The notes under the pieces are model-generated. The model did not search any database and was not told the DNA's origin. It saw only the letters and a program-made list of their open reading frames with translations. A DNA stretch of 9,701 bases from Chitinophagaceae bacterium. GTDB taxonomy: Bacteria; Bacteroidota; Bacteroidia; Chitinophagales; Chitinophagaceae. Made by a program: the position numbers and the translations under genes. Location of the stretch: the NCBI GenBank assembly GCA_003167015.1, contig PMUF01000203.1, positions 1 through 9,701 on the forward strand, read 5' to 3'. Shown piece after piece: positions 7,875 to 9,701 of this stretch (its first letter is position 1; the number at the start of each line of letters is the position of its first letter).

Positions 7875-7894
7875 AAATGTAACCGATTACATTT
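7875..7894. promoter_or_regulatory. LacI-family-type operator palindrome
   Basis: AAATGTAACCGATTACATTT is an inverted repeat in which nine of ten base pairs match, centred on a CpG step. This is the architecture of LacI/GalR-family operators (compare the TGTAACCGGTTACA type). Its near edge lies 54 bases from the GH3 start codon, at or just upstream of the expected -33 region, so a bound regulator could block or aid polymerase. The regulator gene is not in the window. I did not find a second copy here. Confidence 0.6.
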
Positions 7895-7906
7895 ATAATT
7901 CTTTTC

Positions 7907-8716
7907 TTAGTGAGGGGGGATCTTATACATCTTCTTCATGCCATCTCCCATGATCTGAATCGCCCGTTTTCTGGGAAGGAGGCGTTGCATCAGGAAAGAA
8001 ACCAGCTTATTCCCGGTACCGCTGACGAAGGAAGGCGTCGTACCGATCCTGGCCAGGCATTCTTCGACCACCTGTTCCGGCGACTGGGGTTTTGGTTCCA
8101 GCCAGCTGGCTTTTCCGGGCGAGGTGTTGAGGTAGTTAGGGGTCGCCGTCGCCCCTGCGCAGCAGGCTATGACATCTACGCCCAGCGGTTTCCATTCATA
8201 CCATAGCCCTTCTGCCAGCACACGGTCGAACGCTTTCGTGGCGGCATAGGTCGCCAGGTAGCCCGAACCCTGGAACCCCGCGATCGATGCCATCAGGACA
8301 ATACCTCCCCGTTTCCGCTGTACCATTTTGCTGCCGAACTCATGCAGCATGGCCAGCGGGGTCGTTGCATTCACGGCGGCGATGCCCAGGTGGGTGGACA
8401 AGCCGGTGGCCAGGTAGGGGCCGATGTAGGATTGGGCGGCATTGTATACCAGCAACCCGATCTCGCGATCGCCGATAGTCCGCACGATCTGCTGTGTGGC
8501 ATCGGCCGCAGCCAGGTCGCAGGCAATGGGCAGCACTTTGACGCCGTGTTGTTGGGCTATCTTGTGAGCGGTGGCCTCCAGTTGCGTCGTGCGTCTTGCG
8601 ATCAATACGAGGTCCAGGCCACGTGCAGCGAGGGCGTGGGCATACGCCGCGCCCATTCCTTCCGAAGCGCCTGCCACGAGCGCCACCGGGCCGTATTTCT
8701 CTTTGAATGAAACCAT
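7907..8716 (-). CDS. Short-chain dehydrogenase/reductase (SDR) family oxidoreductase
   Basis: A 269-residue classical SDR, cytoplasmic, no signal peptide. The Rossmann nucleotide site is GASEGMG (16-22), followed by Arg41-Arg42 after the second strand, which favours NADP(H) over NAD(H). Other family marks are CDL (66-68, adenine contact), YNAAQS (91-96), Asn116, Ser144 in LMASIAG and the catalytic Tyr157/Lys161 of YAATK. The region after the active site (190-269) holds the variable substrate cap, and the C-terminal segment rich in Lys/Met is basic. The pattern resembles the group annotated as DltE/YqjQ-like or steroid/3-ketoacyl reductase-like SDRs; substrate unknown. The gene runs in the same direction as the GH3 operon but is separated from it by 86 bases carrying the operator, so I treat it as its own unit. 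It is divergent from the DUF2147 gene, with 57 bases between them. Confidence 0.93.
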   Translation of the reverse strand: MVSFKEKYGPVALVAGASEGMGAAYAHALAARGLDLVLIARRTTQLEATAHKIAQQHGVKVLPIACDLAAADATQQIVRTIGDREIGLLVYNAAQSYIGPYLATGLSTHLGIAAVNATTPLAMLHEFGSKMVQRKRGGIVLMASIAGFQGSGYLATYAATKAFDRVLAEGLWYEWKPLGVDVIACCAGATATPNYLNTSPGKASWLEPKPQSPEQVVEECLARIGTTPSFVSGTGNKLVSFLMQRLLPRKRAIQIMGDGMKKMYKIPPH

Positions 8717-8756
8717 AGAATGATTGATGGGGATGAAAATAATGCTTTGCTTTCGA

Positions 8757-8764
8757 TAAATTTG
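8757..8764 (+). promoter_or_regulatory. Possible -7 promoter box (TAAATTTG) for the DUF2147-ABC pair
   Basis: TAAATTTG is an exact fit to the Bacteroidota -7 consensus TAnnTTTG, inside the 57-base divergent spacer 8717-8773. It ends only nine bases before the DUF2147 start codon, so transcription from it would give a leader of just a few bases. A TTTG at the usual -33 distance is missing, so the match could be chance. Confidence 0.35.
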
Positions 8765-8773
8765 TAGTCACGA

Positions 8774-9217
8774 ATGAAAAAGATCTTATTTGCTGCAGCG
8801 CTATTCACCGCCGCGCATTCGATAGCCCAAAGCGATAATCATGGACAGGCTGATGCGGTCCTGCATATTTGGGAAACCCAGGAAAAAGACGGGAAGATGC
8901 AGATATTGAAAACAGGAGATACTTATTACGGCAAGATGATCTATGGCAAAGATCTTCTCGAGGCCGACAGCGTTACCTACAAAAAAGATATCCATAACCC
9001 CGATACGACGCTGAGGTCCAGGTCACTCAAAGACTTTACGTTGATCAGCGGGCTGATCTACAAAGATGGCAAATGGGTCAACGGTAAGCTGTATTATTAC
9101 CAGGACGGCAACAGCTATGATGTCAGTCTGGAGGTTAGGGATGGCGCATTGTATATGCGCGTATATAAAGGCATCCCGATGTTTGGAAAGACCGTTAAAT
9201 GGAACATGGTAGAATGA
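8774..9217 (+). CDS. Secreted DUF2147 domain protein
   Basis: A 147-residue exported protein. Residues 1-19 are a signal peptide (MKKILFAAALFTAAHSIAQ). The mature part fits the DUF2147 family: an opening IWETQEKDGKMQI (32-44), TYYGKMIYGKD (50-60), a charged DTTLRSRSLKDF segment (77-88) in place of the usual pairing loop, then LISGLIYKDGKWVNGKLYYYQDG strands (split over 90-112) and a final LYMRVYKGIPMFGKTVKW. DUF2147 proteins are small lipocalin-like beta barrels of unknown role, periplasmic or outer-membrane associated, common in Bacteroidota and Proteobacteria. The start is fixed by an in-frame TAG at 8765-8767, and no Shine-Dalgarno sequence is visible. The stop overlaps the start of the ABC exporter gene by 4 bases, so the two are probably translated together. 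Confidence 0.93.
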   Translation: MKKILFAAALFTAAHSIAQSDNHGQADAVLHIWETQEKDGKMQILKTGDTYYGKMIYGKDLLEADSVTYKKDIHNPDTTLRSRSLKDFTLISGLIYKDGKWVNGKLYYYQDGNSYDVSLEVRDGALYMRVYKGIPMFGKTVKWNMVE

Positions 9218-9701
9218 GTAAGAAAACCAGATCCTCTTCGCCCACCGCCCCGCTGACCTTGAAAGAGCGGATCACGGCACTCCGCAACCTCCCCCGTTTC
9301 TTCCGGTTGGTATGGCAGACCAGTCCGGGTATTATGCTGGCCAACTTCCTGCTGCGCATCACCCGTTCGGCCATTCCTGTCAGCATTCTCTACATAGGCA
9401 AACTGATCATTGACCAGGTTGTGCTGTTGCTGTCCGGCAGTGCGAGTGGCGCCGGAGTGCATGGCATGGGCCGTGGCAGTCTTCATCATGGGTGGCTGAG
9501 CGCCATACCCGGACCTGGCGGGGCACATCATCTTTGGCTGCTTGTGGCGCTGGAGTTTGGTCTCGCCCTTATATCAGACGCTCTCATGAGAGCTATAACA
9601 TTGTTGGATAGTTTATTAGGCGAGAAGTTCTCAAATTTTACTTCCATTAGGATCATGCAGCATGCTGCGCAGCTGGACCTGGATCAATTCGAAGATTCTA
9701 C
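9214..9701 (+). CDS. ABC exporter, membrane domain N-terminus (3' end cut by window)
   Basis: The first 162 residues of an ABC transporter of the fused membrane-plus-ATPase half-exporter kind. The ATG at 9214 overlaps the preceding TGA (ATGA). After a Lys/Ser-rich cytoplasmic start and an amphipathic stretch (LKERITALRNLPRFFRLVW, residues 16-34) comes TM1 (about 38-66, including PVSILYIGKLIIDQV). A Gly/His-rich extracytoplasmic loop (74-106) follows, then TM2 (107-122). The segment SNFTSIRIMQHAAQLDLDQF (140-159) followed by ED matches the intracellular-loop pattern of this family (rim.ha..LDl..fEd). The ATP-binding domain, with Walker A and B, lies outside the window, so substrate and direction cannot be judged from sequence; exporter type is inferred from layout. 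Confidence 0.88.
   Translation, partial: MSKKTRSSSPTAPLTLKERITALRNLPRFFRLVWQTSPGIMLANFLLRITRSAIPVSILYIGKLIIDQVVLLLSGSASGAGVHGMGRGSLHHGWLSAIPGPGGAHHLWLLVALEFGLALISDALMRAITLLDSLLGEKFSNFTSIRIMQHAAQLDLDQFEDS

Noticed and set aside
8746..8749. TTTG as a -33 element for the DUF2147 promoter
   Set aside because: It is only seven bases from the -7 box, far short of the roughly 19-base spacing needed.
9590..9660. AT-richer patch at the end of the ABC gene as a transferred segment
   Set aside because: The frame and family motifs run straight through it; a short composition shift is not evidence of insertion.

Overview
The window looks like a chromosomal stretch of a GC-rich member of the Bacteroidota, most likely Chitinophagaceae. 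This rests on lipoprotein and signal-peptide styles typical of that phylum, weak or absent Shine-Dalgarno sequences, TAnnTTTG-like promoter boxes and the family mix (GH3, exported RspA/ManD-like enolase, DUF2147). The assignment is by inspection only, with no database search.

Positions 1-7820 hold a tightly packed minus-strand cluster, transcribed right to left. It starts with a GH3 beta-glycosidase lipoprotein (7820-5565), followed by a Tat-exported mannonate/gluconate dehydratase-type enolase-superfamily protein (5520-4123). Next come a secreted protein that may have a galactose-mutarotase-like fold (4111-3092) and a very long open frame (3081 to beyond position 1). Gaps are 44, 11 and 10 bases, so this reads as one operon. 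A 20-bp near-perfect LacI-type palindrome (7875-7894) and a possible promoter box precede the first gene.

The most striking item is the last frame. It encodes a lipoprotein-anchored PQQ dehydrogenase with a c-type cytochrome set inside its beta-propeller. It continues without any stop through a Gly/Ser-rich linker and one additional hydrophobic helix into a bile acid:sodium symporter (BASS) domain closely resembling the structurally characterised Neisseria ASBT. The gene runs off the left edge about 60-70 residues before the expected end. I read it as a single polypeptide that could oxidise a sugar or alcohol in the periplasm and import an acidic product.

Put together, the operon suggests a periplasmic oxidative sugar route: GH3 releases a sugar, a mutarotase-like protein may help anomer handling, the PQQ domain makes an aldonate, the exported dehydratase makes a 2-keto-3-deoxy acid, and the fused transporter domain imports the product. 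All enzymatic steps carry export signals. This order is inference.

To the right lie a minus-strand short-chain dehydrogenase (8716-7907), then a divergent plus-strand pair: a secreted DUF2147 protein (8774-9217) overlapping by 4 bases an ABC exporter gene (9214 onward) cut by the right edge. No RNA genes, insertion sequences or CRISPR arrays were seen, and no stretch over 300 bases lacks a gene.
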